The notes under the pieces are model-generated. The model had not been told where the DNA came from and did not search any database. It worked only from the letters and a program-made list of their open reading frames with translations. Positions 5,974 through 5,985 of a DNA stretch of 5,985 nucleotides are shown here, piece after piece. The stretch's first letter is position 1, and every line of letters starts with the position of its first letter. The DNA is from Spirochaetales bacterium (GTDB taxonomy: Bacteria > Spirochaetota > Spirochaetia > SZUA-6). The stretch is from NCBI GenBank assembly GCA_003233545.1, contig QILZ01000075.1, positions 1 to 5,985 of the forward strand. Direction: 5' to 3'. The position numbers and the translations under genes are program-made.

Positions 5974-5985
5974 CTGTTTAAGCCT

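Noticed and set aside
1..5985. A search by eye for CRISPR repeats, insertion-sequence ends, tRNA genes, riboswitches or a novel defence system.
   Set aside because: The window is almost fully occupied by transporter and enzyme genes of known families; no repeat arrays, transposase motifs or structured RNA were found.

Overview
The window is a compact, fully bacterial segment of moderately AT-rich DNA. It carries a Bmp/PnrA-type (basic membrane protein family) nucleoside ABC importer together with two intracellular enzymes suited to breaking down what it brings in. Codon choice and base composition look even across all genes, and I see no mobile element, CRISPR array, tRNA or rRNA. The host is probably a diderm, and a spirochaete fits best. 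The binding protein has a cysteine-free signal peptide followed by an Ala/Gly/Lys-rich 'AAGGKQE' start to the mature chain, a style I associate with spirochaete exported solute-binding proteins. That assignment is an inference.

Layout: five genes read rightward as one probable operon. They are (1) the last 127 codons of a double-domain ABC ATPase (window start to 386); (2) a first permease with a GTG start (388-1464); (3) a second permease overlapping the first by 17 bases (1448-2389); (4) a nucleoside hydrolase after a 41-base gap (2431-3414); and (5) a COG0402-type amidohydrolase, likely an amino-purine or nucleoside deaminase, whose ATG shares one base with the preceding stop (3414-4766). 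A sixth gene, the Bmp-family periplasmic binding protein, reads leftward (4845-5927) and converges on the operon. A strong hairpin plus U-tract lies between the two stop codons and serves the leftward gene.

Proposed joint role: the exported binding protein captures a nucleoside (or related ligand) in the periplasm and the two permeases plus ATPase import it. In the cytoplasm the hydrolase would split the N-glycosidic bond to base plus ribose, and the amidohydrolase would deaminate either the nucleoside or the free base. The set looks like a scavenging module. Its less ordinary points are the separated, convergent binding-protein gene, that protein's lack of a lipid-anchor cysteine and its changed 'DKSFF' ligand-site motif, and the deaminase's 'HAPKTY' motif and longer N-terminal region. 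No intergenic stretch exceeds 80 bases.
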